Positions 37,765 to 45,785 of a stretch of DNA of 64,000 nt are shown here, piece by piece; positions within the stretch are counted from its first letter, which is position 1; each line of letters starts with the position of its first letter. The stretch is taken from positions 136,001 through 200,000 of the forward strand of contig NZ_CP016634.1 in the NCBI RefSeq assembly GCF_002741075.1. The letters run 5' to 3'. The position numbers were made by a program, and so were the translations under genes. The stretch is from Pseudomonas putida. GTDB taxonomy: Bacteria > Pseudomonadota > Gammaproteobacteria > Pseudomonadales > Pseudomonadaceae. The notes beneath the pieces are model-generated. The model saw only the letters and a list, made by a program, of their open reading frames with translations, did no database searches and was not told the origin of the DNA.

Positions 37765-38208
37765 CCCTCTAGACACATTTTGTCTCGACCGTATATCGAA
37801 ATTTTTTTTGTGGGCATGCCTGACGACGCTGCCACATCCGGTGCCATTCGGATTGTCGAACAAGGGATGAGAACCCTCGAATGGATGCTGGTAAATCGGC
37901 CGAAATATGGCGCTTTGGTCTTGTTCGGAAATCCGAACGGCGAAAAGCCAACCCCTTCTGATGCGCAAATTTCCCTTCAAGCCTCATGCCGATCCGGCAT
38001 AGGGTAGTCATTTCCGGCATTAGACTGCCCCCCTTCCCGTCGCAATAGTTGCCGCCTTTTTTCGCAGGCCCGAGCGTCCGACGCTCGCTTGCGGTGACCT
38101 TCGATGGCGTCGCCGCACGGAAGTCCAACGCTACCCAATACGCTGACAAAGGCTCTGGGATGCGTTTTTCCGCCTGGCACCCATGACCACTAGAAGAAAG
38201 GGTAAGAC

Positions 38209-39561
38209 ATGAAGAAGGCAAAACTGAGCCTCGCCTGGCAGATCCTCATCGGACTTGTCCTGGGCGTTGCGATCGGCGCGCTGCTGAACCATTTCAGTGC
38301 AGAAAAGGCATGGTGGATCAGTAACGTCCTGCAGCCTGCCGGTGACATCTTCATTCGCCTGATCAAGATGATCGTCGTCCCGATCGTGATTTCGTCGCTG
38401 ATCGTGGGCATCGCCGGGGTTGGCGACGCGAAGAAACTGGGCAGCATTGGCCTGAAGACCATCATCTACTTCGAGGTGGTGACCACCATCGCCATCGTCG
38501 TCGGCCTGGTACTGGCCAACCTGTTCCATCCGGGTGCCGGTATCGACATGAGCACCCTGGGCACCGTCGACATCTCCAAGTACCAGGCCACTGCGGCCGA
38601 GGTGCAGCATGAGCATGCCTTCATCGAGACCCTGCTCAACTTGATCCCGTCCAACATCTTCGCCGCCGTCGCCCGTGGCGAGATGCTGCCGATCATCTTC
38701 TTCTCGGTGATGTTCGGCCTGGGCTTGTCGAGCCTGCCAGGCGATCTGCGCGATCCGTTGGTGCGCACCTTCCAGGCCGTGTCGGAGACCATGTTCAAGG
38801 TCACTCACATGATCATGAACTATGCCCCGATCGGCGTGTTCGCCCTGATCGCGGTTACCGTCGCCAACTTCGGTTTCGCCTCGCTGCTGCCTTTGGCCAA
38901 GCTGGTGCTGCTGGTGTACTTCGCCATTGCCTTCTTCGCCTTCATGGTGTTGGGCTTGGTAGCTCGCCTGTTCGGCTTCTCGGTCATCAAGATCATGCGC
39001 ATCATGAAAGATGAGCTGATCCTGGCGTACTCCACCTCCAGCTCCGAGACCGTGCTGCCGCGTGTGATCGAGAAGATGGAAGCCTACGGCGCGCCGAAAT
39101 CGATCTGCAGCTTCGTGGTGCCGACCGGTTACTCCTTCAACCTCGATGGCTCGACCCTGTACCAGAGCATCGCGGCGATCTTCATCGCCCAGTTGTATGG
39201 CATCGACCTGTCCTGGAGCCAGCAACTGCTGCTGGTGCTGACCCTGATGGTCACCTCCAAGGGCATCGCCGGTGTGCCGGGTGTCTCCTTCGTGGTCTTG
39301 CTGGCGACCCTGGGCAGCGTGGGCATTCCGTTGGAAGGCCTGGCGTTCATCGCCGGTGTCGACCGCATCATGGACATGGCCCGCACCGCCCTGAACGTGA
39401 TCGGCAACGCCCTGGCTGCCTTGGTCATCGCGCGCTGGGAAGGCATGTACGACGCCGCCAAGGGCGAGCGCTACTACAGCTCGCTGCTCGCCGGCCACAA
39501 GCATGACGCCGTTGTGGCAGCGGCAGCTGAGCCGGGCAAGGCCGTTCAGCAGCACCACTAA
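38209..39561 (+). CDS. gltP: glutamate/aspartate:proton symporter (DAACS family)
   Basis: Inner-membrane uptake of acidic amino acids, 450 aa, eight helices and two re-entrant loops. The serine-rich loop STSSSETVLPRV and the substrate/cation motif YSFNLDGSTLYQ are intact. The C-terminus is a soluble Ala- and His-rich tail. AGAAAGGGTAAGAC precedes the ATG. It stands alone, after the long gene-free stretch, and ends in a terminator. Confidence 0.94.
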   Translation: MKKAKLSLAWQILIGLVLGVAIGALLNHFSAEKAWWISNVLQPAGDIFIRLIKMIVVPIVISSLIVGIAGVGDAKKLGSIGLKTIIYFEVVTTIAIVVGLVLANLFHPGAGIDMSTLGTVDISKYQATAAEVQHEHAFIETLLNLIPSNIFAAVARGEMLPIIFFSVMFGLGLSSLPGDLRDPLVRTFQAVSETMFKVTHMIMNYAPIGVFALIAVTVANFGFASLLPLAKLVLLVYFAIAFFAFMVLGLVARLFGFSVIKIMRIMKDELILAYSTSSSETVLPRVIEKMEAYGAPKSICSFVVPTGYSFNLDGSTLYQSIAAIFIAQLYGIDLSWSQQLLLVLTLMVTSKGIAGVPGVSFVVLLATLGSVGIPLEGLAFIAGVDRIMDMARTALNVIGNALAALVIARWEGMYDAAKGERYYSSLLAGHKHDAVVAAAAEPGKAVQQHH

Positions 39562-39580
39562 GCGCACGTGCCGACCCAAA

Positions 39581-39605
39581 AGCCCCGACTCGATCGGGGC
39601 TTTTT
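39581..39605 (+). terminator. terminator of gltP
   Basis: AGCCCCGA-CTCGA-TCGGGGCT followed by five T. Confidence 0.92.
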
Positions 39606-39737
39606 GTTGTCTGTTAGCTTTCACGGCCCTTGAGCAAGCTGTTCTGCGGCGTCTTGCTCGGCCTAGTTAGCTCTGTGGTGCTCTCACTCACAACGCCGTC
39701 GCTGTGGGAGTGGGGTGAACTGCCGCCACCGCGCCAC

Positions 39738-39764
39738 CTGCTTCGCGGGTAAACCCGCGAACAG
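39738..39764. repeat. single REP palindrome
   Basis: CTGCTTCGCGGGTAAACCCG followed by CGAACAG: a nearly perfect palindrome of the CGGGTAAACCCG type. In the 310-base gltP to spmAB gap, only this and the gltP terminator were found. Confidence 0.75.
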
Positions 39765-39871
39765 GCTGGAGCAAGCTAGGGCAGTTATTCCAGCAGGCCC
39801 TTCCAATCCGCTGCTCCAGCCCGCGGGCGCGATACGCTATCATTCGGGCATTTTTCTGGGGGAATTCACGG

Positions 39872-41101
39872 ATGCTCAACGGCCTTTGGCTCAGCTTTTT
39901 CCTGGTGGCGGCCGTCAGCGCCCTGGCCCAATGGCTGGTCGGGGGCAATGCCGGCATCTTCGCGGCGATGGTCGAAAGTATCTTCGCCATGGCCAAGCTG
40001 TCGGTGGAGGTCATGGTTCTGCTGTTCGGTACCCTCACCCTCTGGCTAGGCTTCCTGAAAATCGCCGAACAGGCCGGTATCGTTGAATGGTTGGCCAAGG
40101 TCCTGGGGCCGTTGTTTGCCCGCCTGATGCCGGAAGTACCGCCTGGTCACCCTGCCCTGGGCCTGATCACCATGAACTTCGCCGCCAACGGCCTGGGCCT
40201 GGACAACGCAGCAACGCCCATCGGCCTGAAGGCCATGCGTGCCTTGCAGGAACTGAACCCCAGCAGCACCACGGCCAGCAACGCGCAGATCCTGTTCCTG
40301 GTGCTAAACGCCTCGTCCTTGACGCTGCTGCCTGTGACCATCTTCATGTACCGCGCCCAGCAAGGGGCCATGGACCCGACCCTGGTGTTCCTGCCGATCC
40401 TGCTGGCCACCAGCGCTTCGACCCTGGTCGGCCTGCTCTCGGTGGCCGTCATGCAGCGCTTGCGCCTATGGGATCCGGTAGTGCTCGCCTATCTGGTGCC
40501 CGGTGCCCTGTTGCTGGGGGCGTTCATGGCCTTTCTCGGCACCCTCTCGGCAACGGCGCTGGCCAGTCTGTCGTCGATCCTGGGCAACCTGACGTTGTTC
40601 GGGGTGATCATCCTGTTCCTGGTGATCGGTGCGCTGAGGCGGGTGAAAGTCTACGAGGCCTTCGTCGAGGGAGCCAAGGAAGGGTTCGATGTGGCCAAGA
40701 GCCTGCTGCCTTACCTGGTCGCCATGCTGTGCGCAGTCGGCGTGCTGCGCGCCTCCGGCGCCCTCGAGTTGGCGCTGGACGGCATTCGACACGCGGTGGA
40801 GTGGATCGGCCTGGACACCCGTTTCGTCGATGGCCTGCCGACGGCGCTGGTCAAGCCGTTCTCGGGCAGCGCGGCGCGAGCCATGCTGATCGAGACCATG
40901 CAAACCCATGGTGTCGACAGTTTCCCGGCCCTGGTAGCGGCGACGGTGCAGGGCAGCACCGAGACCACCTTCTACGTGCTGGCGGTGTACTTCGGCGCGG
41001 TAGGCATCCAGCGGGTGCGGCACGCCGTGGGGTGTGCCCTGCTCGCCGAGCTGTCCGGTGTGATCGCGGCGATCCTGGTCTGCTACTGGTTCTTCACCTG
41101 A
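39872..41101 (+). CDS. fused SpmA-SpmB membrane protein (nucleoside-recognition family)
   Basis: 409 aa, about ten helices in two halves. The first half (about 1-190) has SpmA features: MVLLFGTLTLWLGFLKIAEQAG, ITMNFAANGLGLDNAATPIG and LNASSLTLLPVTI. The second (about 220-409) has SpmB features: PYLVAMLCAVGVLRASGALE and VKPFSGSAARAMLIE, QGSTETTFYVLAVYFGA. In Bacillus the two are separate spore maturation proteins; in non-spore-formers the fused form is common and of unknown role. GGGGGAATTCACGG precedes the ATG. It overlaps the convergent lipoprotein gene by 19 bases. Confidence 0.88.
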   Translation: MLNGLWLSFFLVAAVSALAQWLVGGNAGIFAAMVESIFAMAKLSVEVMVLLFGTLTLWLGFLKIAEQAGIVEWLAKVLGPLFARLMPEVPPGHPALGLITMNFAANGLGLDNAATPIGLKAMRALQELNPSSTTASNAQILFLVLNASSLTLLPVTIFMYRAQQGAMDPTLVFLPILLATSASTLVGLLSVAVMQRLRLWDPVVLAYLVPGALLLGAFMAFLGTLSATALASLSSILGNLTLFGVIILFLVIGALRRVKVYEAFVEGAKEGFDVAKSLLPYLVAMLCAVGVLRASGALELALDGIRHAVEWIGLDTRFVDGLPTALVKPFSGSAARAMLIETMQTHGVDSFPALVAATVQGSTETTFYVLAVYFGAVGIQRVRHAVGCALLAELSGVIAAILVCYWFFT

Positions 41102-41706
41102 GCCTGGTTGGCCTGGGCCACAGTCCAGTTCACCAGTTGCCCGACCAGTTGGTCGCTGGCATTGCCGAAGCCTGCCACGACGGCTGACACTTGTTTGTCA
41201 GCCAGCGGCTGGCGCACCTCGAAGCGATGGCTGGCGAGGATGCGCTGACTGCGCCCGTCCACCAGGCGCGCGTCATAGCGGATCACCACGTCCACCGTGC
41301 CGCCTGCGCGGTACTCGCTCTGGAAGGCCTGCAGCTCGCCGGCCAGCTCGTAATCGGCCTGCAGGTTGCTGTCATCGGCGCTCAGGCGCTGCACCCGCCC
41401 GTCGCGCTGAAAACCATCGAGCAAGCGGTTGCGCATCAACAAGGGCGCCGGATCGCTCCAGCGTGCGCCCTTGTAGCTGCTGATCACATCGCCCTGGGGG
41501 ATCACTGCGATACGGGGGGTGGCCAAGACCTCACTGGCCAGTGGCTTGTTCAGGCGCAGCGACCAGTCCAGCGTGCTGGCGGTGCGGGAGGGTTGGTTCA
41601 CCGGCAGGCGATAGATGTCCACCGGATCGGTCTTGGGCAGGATCGAGCAGGCCGTGGCCAGGCTCAAGGTGGCCACCCCCGCCAGAAGGCGCAGCGACGG
41701 TCTCAT
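41083..41706 (-). CDS. ABC-type transport auxiliary lipoprotein (PqiC-like)
   Basis: 207 aa. Lipobox SLATAC (Cys20) predicts outer-membrane anchoring. The domain (IYRLPVNQPSR, then PRIAVIPQGDVISSYKGARWSDPAPLLMRNRLLDGF) is that of the ABC_trans_aux family, which forms the outer-membrane end of MCE systems. Last gene of the operon below; its ATG overlaps the mlaD-type stop. Confidence 0.88.
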   Translation of the reverse strand: MRPSLRLLAGVATLSLATACSILPKTDPVDIYRLPVNQPSRTASTLDWSLRLNKPLASEVLATPRIAVIPQGDVISSYKGARWSDPAPLLMRNRLLDGFQRDGRVQRLSADDSNLQADYELAGELQAFQSEYRAGGTVDVVIRYDARLVDGRSQRILASHRFEVRQPLADKQVSAVVAGFGNASDQLVGQLVNWTVAQANQAQVKNQ

Positions 41707-42641
41707 GGCTGGAACTCCTTGTTGTTGTCGCGGCCCAGCAGGTAGCCGCTCGGGTCGGCCTCCAGGCGCCGGGAAATGCCTTTGAGCGCGTTGAGGGTTT
41801 CACGCAGTTCACGGATGGCCGGCGCCAGTTGGTTCAAGCCCTGGGCACCGCCATCGATGGCCTCGCGGTTGTCGTTGAGCATCTGGTTGATGGTCTCGGT
41901 ACTTTCGGCCAGCGACTGCATGGCCTGTTCGGCGCTGTCGATGGCCTGTTTGCCTTCGCTGCCGATCAAGCTGTTGGCGTTGCGCATCAAGGCCTGGGTC
42001 TCGGCCAGGGTTGCATTGGCCTGTTTCCCGACCTGGGCCAATTGATCGATGGCCTGACTGATGCCGCCTTTGTGGCTGGCGAAGGTGCCGGTGGTCTGCT
42101 CAAGGTTGGCCAGGGTGTTGCTCAGGCGTTCGATGTTGTCGTCGGAGAACATCTGGTTGGCGTTGTGCAGCAGCAGGTTGATGTTGGTCACCAGGTCGCT
42201 GCTGTCGTTGAGCAGGCGCGAAATGGGCGATGGCGAGGCGACGATCACCGGCAGCTTGCCGTCCTTGCCCTTGAGTTCGGGGCTTTTCGGGGTGCCGCCG
42301 CTGAGTTGAATGAACGAGTTGCCGGTGACGCCGGCCAGGGTCAGCTTGGCCTGGGTGTCTTCTTTGACCGGCGTGTCGGCGCTCAGGCGGATGCGGGCCA
42401 GCACTCGACGTGGGTCCTTGGGGTCCAGGCGCAGGGTGCTGACGTCGCCGACCTTGATGCCGTTGTACTGCACCGGGCTGCCCCGCGACAGGCCGGACAC
42501 CGCTTCGTTGAACACCACTTCGTAGTCCTTGAAAGTGTCATCGACACTCGATTTGGTCAGCCACAGGCCGAACAGCATGGCGCCGGCCACCACCAGGACG
42601 GTGACCAGGCCGATCAGGACATGATGAGCTCGGGTTTCCAT
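41703..42641 (-). CDS. MlaD-type MCE protein
   Basis: 312 aa. One N-terminal helix (VLIGLVTVLVVAGAMLFGLWL), an MCE domain (about 40-120: DYEVVFNEAVSGLSRGSPVQYNGIKVGDV) and a long helical periplasmic region to the C-terminus with repeated Asn/Leu heptads (about 150-290). MCE proteins carry lipids across the periplasm. It is longer than E. coli MlaD, closer to the needle-type PqiB/YebT plan in having a helical extension. Confidence 0.9.
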   Translation of the reverse strand: METRAHHVLIGLVTVLVVAGAMLFGLWLTKSSVDDTFKDYEVVFNEAVSGLSRGSPVQYNGIKVGDVSTLRLDPKDPRRVLARIRLSADTPVKEDTQAKLTLAGVTGNSFIQLSGGTPKSPELKGKDGKLPVIVASPSPISRLLNDSSDLVTNINLLLHNANQMFSDDNIERLSNTLANLEQTTGTFASHKGGISQAIDQLAQVGKQANATLAETQALMRNANSLIGSEGKQAIDSAEQAMQSLAESTETINQMLNDNREAIDGGAQGLNQLAPAIRELRETLNALKGISRRLEADPSGYLLGRDNNKEFQP

Positions 42642-42644
42642 TGT

Positions 42645-43439
42645 TCAGCGCTCCTGCCCGGCACTGGCGGCGGCCTGCTCGGCCGCCCGCCCACGCGGGC
42701 CATGAAAGTATTCGTGGATCCAGGGGTCGTCGGTCTGCTCGACCTGGGCCAGGGGGCCGGCCACCAGCACTTTTTTCTGTGACAGCACGGCGACCCGGTC
42801 TGTGATGGTGTAGAGGGTGTCCAGGTCGTGGGTGATCAGGAACACCGAAAGGCCCAGGGCGTCGCGCAGGGTCAGGATCAACTGGTCGAACGCGGCGGCG
42901 CCGATCGGGTCGAGGCCGGCGGTGGGTTCGTCGAGAAAGAGGATATCCGGGTCGAGTGCCAGGGCCCGGGCCAGGGCTGCGCGCTTGATCATGCCGCCGG
43001 ACAGGGAGGATGGGTACTTGTCGGCGGCGGAGATCGGAAGGCCGGCCAGGGCCAGTTTGACCCCGGCCAAGTGTTCGGCGTCGGCGCGGGAGAGCCCGGC
43101 GTGCTCGATCAGTGGCAGGGCCACATTCTCGGTGACCGTGAGCGAGGAAAACAGCGCGCCTTTCTGGAACAGCACGCCAAAGCGCCGCTCCACCTGGGAG
43201 CGCTGCTCGCTGTTGAGTGTCGCCAGGTCCTGCCCGAAGACCTTGACTTGCCCTTCGTTGGGTCGGCGCAGGCCGATGATGCTGCGCAGCAATACCGACT
43301 TGCCGCTGCCTGAGCCGCCGACTACGGCGAGGATCTCGCCGCGGTAGAGGTCCAGGTCGAGGTTTTCGTGCACGCTCTGGCTGCCGAATCGGTTGCACAG
43401 GCCCCGGGCTTCGATTACCGCGTCGCGTATGCCATTCAC
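42645..43439 (-). CDS. MCE lipid transport ATPase (MlaF-like)
   Basis: 264 aa. Walker A GGSGSGKSV, signature LSGGMIKRAALARAL and Walker B ILFLDEPTAGLD. The methionine/lysine in the signature (GGMIKR) is typical of MlaF. It drives the MlaE-type permease next to it, whose stop overlaps its start. Confidence 0.92.
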   Translation of the reverse strand: MNGIRDAVIEARGLCNRFGSQSVHENLDLDLYRGEILAVVGGSGSGKSVLLRSIIGLRRPNEGQVKVFGQDLATLNSEQRSQVERRFGVLFQKGALFSSLTVTENVALPLIEHAGLSRADAEHLAGVKLALAGLPISAADKYPSSLSGGMIKRAALARALALDPDILFLDEPTAGLDPIGAAAFDQLILTLRDALGLSVFLITHDLDTLYTITDRVAVLSQKKVLVAGPLAQVEQTDDPWIHEYFHGPRGRAAEQAAASAGQER

Positions 43440-44569
43440 CAGCCCATCTCCATGAAGAACAGCGCGGCCACGGCATCGAGCACGATCACCACGAAAATCG
43501 ATTGCACCACGCTGGAGGTGGTATGCGCGCCAACCGATTCGGCGCTGCCGCTGACCTTGAAACCTTCCAGGCAGCCGATGGCGGCGATCAGGAAGGCGAA
43601 GAAAGGTGCTTTGACCAGGCCGACGATGAAGTGCTGCACGCCGATGTCGCTCTGCAGCAGTGACAGGAACATCGCCGGCGAGATACCCAGGGACAGGGCG
43701 CAGACCACAGCACCGCCGACGATGCCGCAGATCATCGCGACGAAGGTCAGCAGCGGCAGGGAAATCAGCAAGGCCAGCACCCGCGGCACCACCAGCAGTT
43801 CGATGGGGTTGAGCCCCAGGGTGCGGATGGCATCGATCTCTTCGTTGGCCTTCATTGAGCCGATCTGGGCGGTGAAGGCGCTGGCGGTGCGCCCGGCCAT
43901 GAGGATGGCGGTCAGCAGCACGGCGAATTCCCGCAGGAAGGAGAACGCCACCAGATCCACGGTGAAGACCGTGGCGCCGAAGTCCTCCAGCACCGTGGCG
44001 CCGAGAAACGCCACCACCGCGCCCACCAGGAACGTCAGCAGCGCCACGATCGGTGCGGCGTCCAGGCCGGTCTGCTCGATGTGCGCGACCACCGGCGTGA
44101 CCCGCCAGCGGTGCGGCTGAAAGGCCCGGCGGGCGAGGGTCTCGAGGACCAAGCCGATGAAGCCGAGCAACTGCCGGGTGTCCTGCCAGAGTGTGGCGAC
44201 GGCGCAGCCGATGCGCTCAAGCAACAGCAGCAGGACCGGGCGCTCGGCTTCCTTGACCGGGATGCAGTAGTCCTGCACCGAGCAGTAGACGTTCTTGAGC
44301 AAGGCGCGGCTGGCTTCGGGAAGGTCATTGGTGCAGTGCGACAGGCGTTCGGAGCCGAGCAGCTCGGCCAGCAGCGAGGCGCCGGCGGTGTCGAGCCGGC
44401 CCAGCTGGCTCAGGTCGGCGACCGTATCGTCGCCATACTGCGAGCGCAGCCGCTCGCTCTCGCGCTTGAGGCTGGCGTAGTGGGCCAAGGTCCAGTCACC
44501 GGCGATGCGTAGGCAGGCCGGTTGGCTGCTGGTGTCCAGGGTGGCGCTGGGGGTGGTCATAGGCTCCAT
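43436..44569 (-). CDS. MlaE-type permease with N-terminal STAS domain
   Basis: 377 aa. Residues about 1-110 form a STAS-like domain (GDWTLAHYASLKRE, then VADLSQLGRLDTAGASLLAELL), the role that separate MlaB fills in E. coli. Residues about 130-377 are the MlaE permease (FLGATVLEDFGATVFTVDLVAFSFLREFAVLLTAILMAGRTASAFTAQIG). First gene of a four-gene MCE operon (permease, ATPase, MCE protein, lipoprotein), with no mlaC gene. Confidence 0.92.
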   Translation of the reverse strand: MEPMTTPSATLDTSSQPACLRIAGDWTLAHYASLKRESERLRSQYGDDTVADLSQLGRLDTAGASLLAELLGSERLSHCTNDLPEASRALLKNVYCSVQDYCIPVKEAERPVLLLLLERIGCAVATLWQDTRQLLGFIGLVLETLARRAFQPHRWRVTPVVAHIEQTGLDAAPIVALLTFLVGAVVAFLGATVLEDFGATVFTVDLVAFSFLREFAVLLTAILMAGRTASAFTAQIGSMKANEEIDAIRTLGLNPIELLVVPRVLALLISLPLLTFVAMICGIVGGAVVCALSLGISPAMFLSLLQSDIGVQHFIVGLVKAPFFAFLIAAIGCLEGFKVSGSAESVGAHTTSSVVQSIFVVIVLDAVAALFFMEMGW

Positions 44570-44654
44570 GCATCTGACAGGGCGCGAGGCGTCGAGTCAG
44601 ATCATAGCGCACCAGAGCGGCTGGGGCTGCCGGACTGTCGCCCGCCTCCTAGGC

Positions 44655-45677
44655 TCACGGTGCGGGCGTGTCGTCGAGCACCTTGAAGCGCAGCACGCCA
44701 ATCACCTGACCATCTTCGGTCAGTACCCTCACCTGCCACTTGCCCACCGGATTGGGCGGGAAATTCTGCTTATGGGTCCAGGCTCGATAGCCTTCCTTGC
44801 GCCCGCCATGGATGTCCAAGGCAATGCGGTCGACTTCTTTGCCATTCAACTGCCACACATGGTAGATGCGCTCGTTCAGGCCGCGCGGGGCGTTGATCGC
44901 CGTATAGGCATACAGGCCGCCACTGCGGATGCGACTGACGGGAACCTCGTCCAGAGAGTCGCCGGGCTGGCGATTCTGCACTTCGGTACTGACAGCCACC
45001 TCGGTCATCCACAGGGTCGCCGGGGGTACCCAGGAGCGCAACAGCCAACCGCCGGCGCCGACAGTCAGGGTCACCAGCACCAGGGCCACTGCACGCCGCC
45101 AGTTGTTGATCGGAAAACTGCTGGCCAGGCTCGGGAACGACAGCGCCATGGCGGCGATCAACGCCAGCTTGAAGCTTTGCGCGGTGGTCAGGTGCAGGAT
45201 GATCGGCAACGCCGTCAATAGGGCGGCGAACAGCGTCAAGGTGTGCAGCGCCAGGAACAACCAGCGTCGGGGTGCCAGCCACTTGTAGTACAGCGGGTCG
45301 ATGATCGAGATGAGGCCTGCCGCGCCGAGCAGGCCCGTGAACACCAGCTGGCCACTGTTCCAGGTGGTGGTGATGAAGAAGAACGGCAGGACGAAGAACA
45401 GGCTCTCCTGGTGGATCATCTGCGTCGCGTAGCGCAGCAGCGGTTGGGGAATCTCGCGCTTGAAGACCTTGGTGAACAGGCCGGTCAGGGTGTTCTCCAG
45501 CATCAGCCAGACCCAGCTGACGAGCATGAGGACGGCGACCCAACTGGCAAGGCTGGCCTGGCGATCGACGAGGATGAAGCTGCCGATACCGGACAGGAAA
45601 CCACCCAGCGCGATGATGCCCGGGTAGCGCTTGAGCAGCTCGATCAGGCGGATGACGAAAGTGGGAATTGGGGGCAT
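44655..45677 (-). CDS. membrane protein with C-terminal DUF2914 (DUF5924 type)
   Basis: 340 aa. Six or seven membrane helices in the first 230 residues, then a periplasmic domain with the DUF2914 pattern (GGLYAYTAINAPRGLNERIYHVWQLNGKEVDRIALDIHGG, RAWTHKQNFP, GKWQVRVLTEDGQVIG). Start MPPIPTFVIRL is chosen; an upstream ATG would add 27 residues that look like non-coding translation. Function unknown. Confidence 0.8.
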   Translation of the reverse strand: MPPIPTFVIRLIELLKRYPGIIALGGFLSGIGSFILVDRQASLASWVAVLMLVSWVWLMLENTLTGLFTKVFKREIPQPLLRYATQMIHQESLFFVLPFFFITTTWNSGQLVFTGLLGAAGLISIIDPLYYKWLAPRRWLFLALHTLTLFAALLTALPIILHLTTAQSFKLALIAAMALSFPSLASSFPINNWRRAVALVLVTLTVGAGGWLLRSWVPPATLWMTEVAVSTEVQNRQPGDSLDEVPVSRIRSGGLYAYTAINAPRGLNERIYHVWQLNGKEVDRIALDIHGGRKEGYRAWTHKQNFPPNPVGKWQVRVLTEDGQVIGVLRFKVLDDTPAP

Positions 45678-45785
45678 GGAATCAATGAACACAGCAGGAG
45701 AATGGGAGGCCTGGAGCCTGCGTGCAAGTTCGGCCCCGCAGAGGGGCTGAACTGGCACGATGATATGTCACAGGATACCGTCGAA

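Larger units (their letters stand above)
37478..38208. other. 731-base gene-free stretch with structured elements
   Basis: No convincing protein gene on either strand; open frames here are short and lack ribosome sites or homology. AT content is higher than in the surroundings. It holds a dyad at 37504-37537, a long hairpin at 37665-37721, a terminator-like hairpin at 37746-37764, a small AGACA/TGTCT hairpin at 37771-37785 and a T8 run at 37802. Beyond 37830 I see no clear element except what must be the gltP promoter. Confidence 0.6.

Noticed and set aside
37640..37870. 76-codon open frame in the gap before gltP
   Set aside because: No ribosome site, basic and mixed composition, and it spans the strong hairpin and terminator-like elements.
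37769..38221. 150-codon minus-strand frame overlapping the gltP start
   Set aside because: No homology, mixed composition, poor start context.
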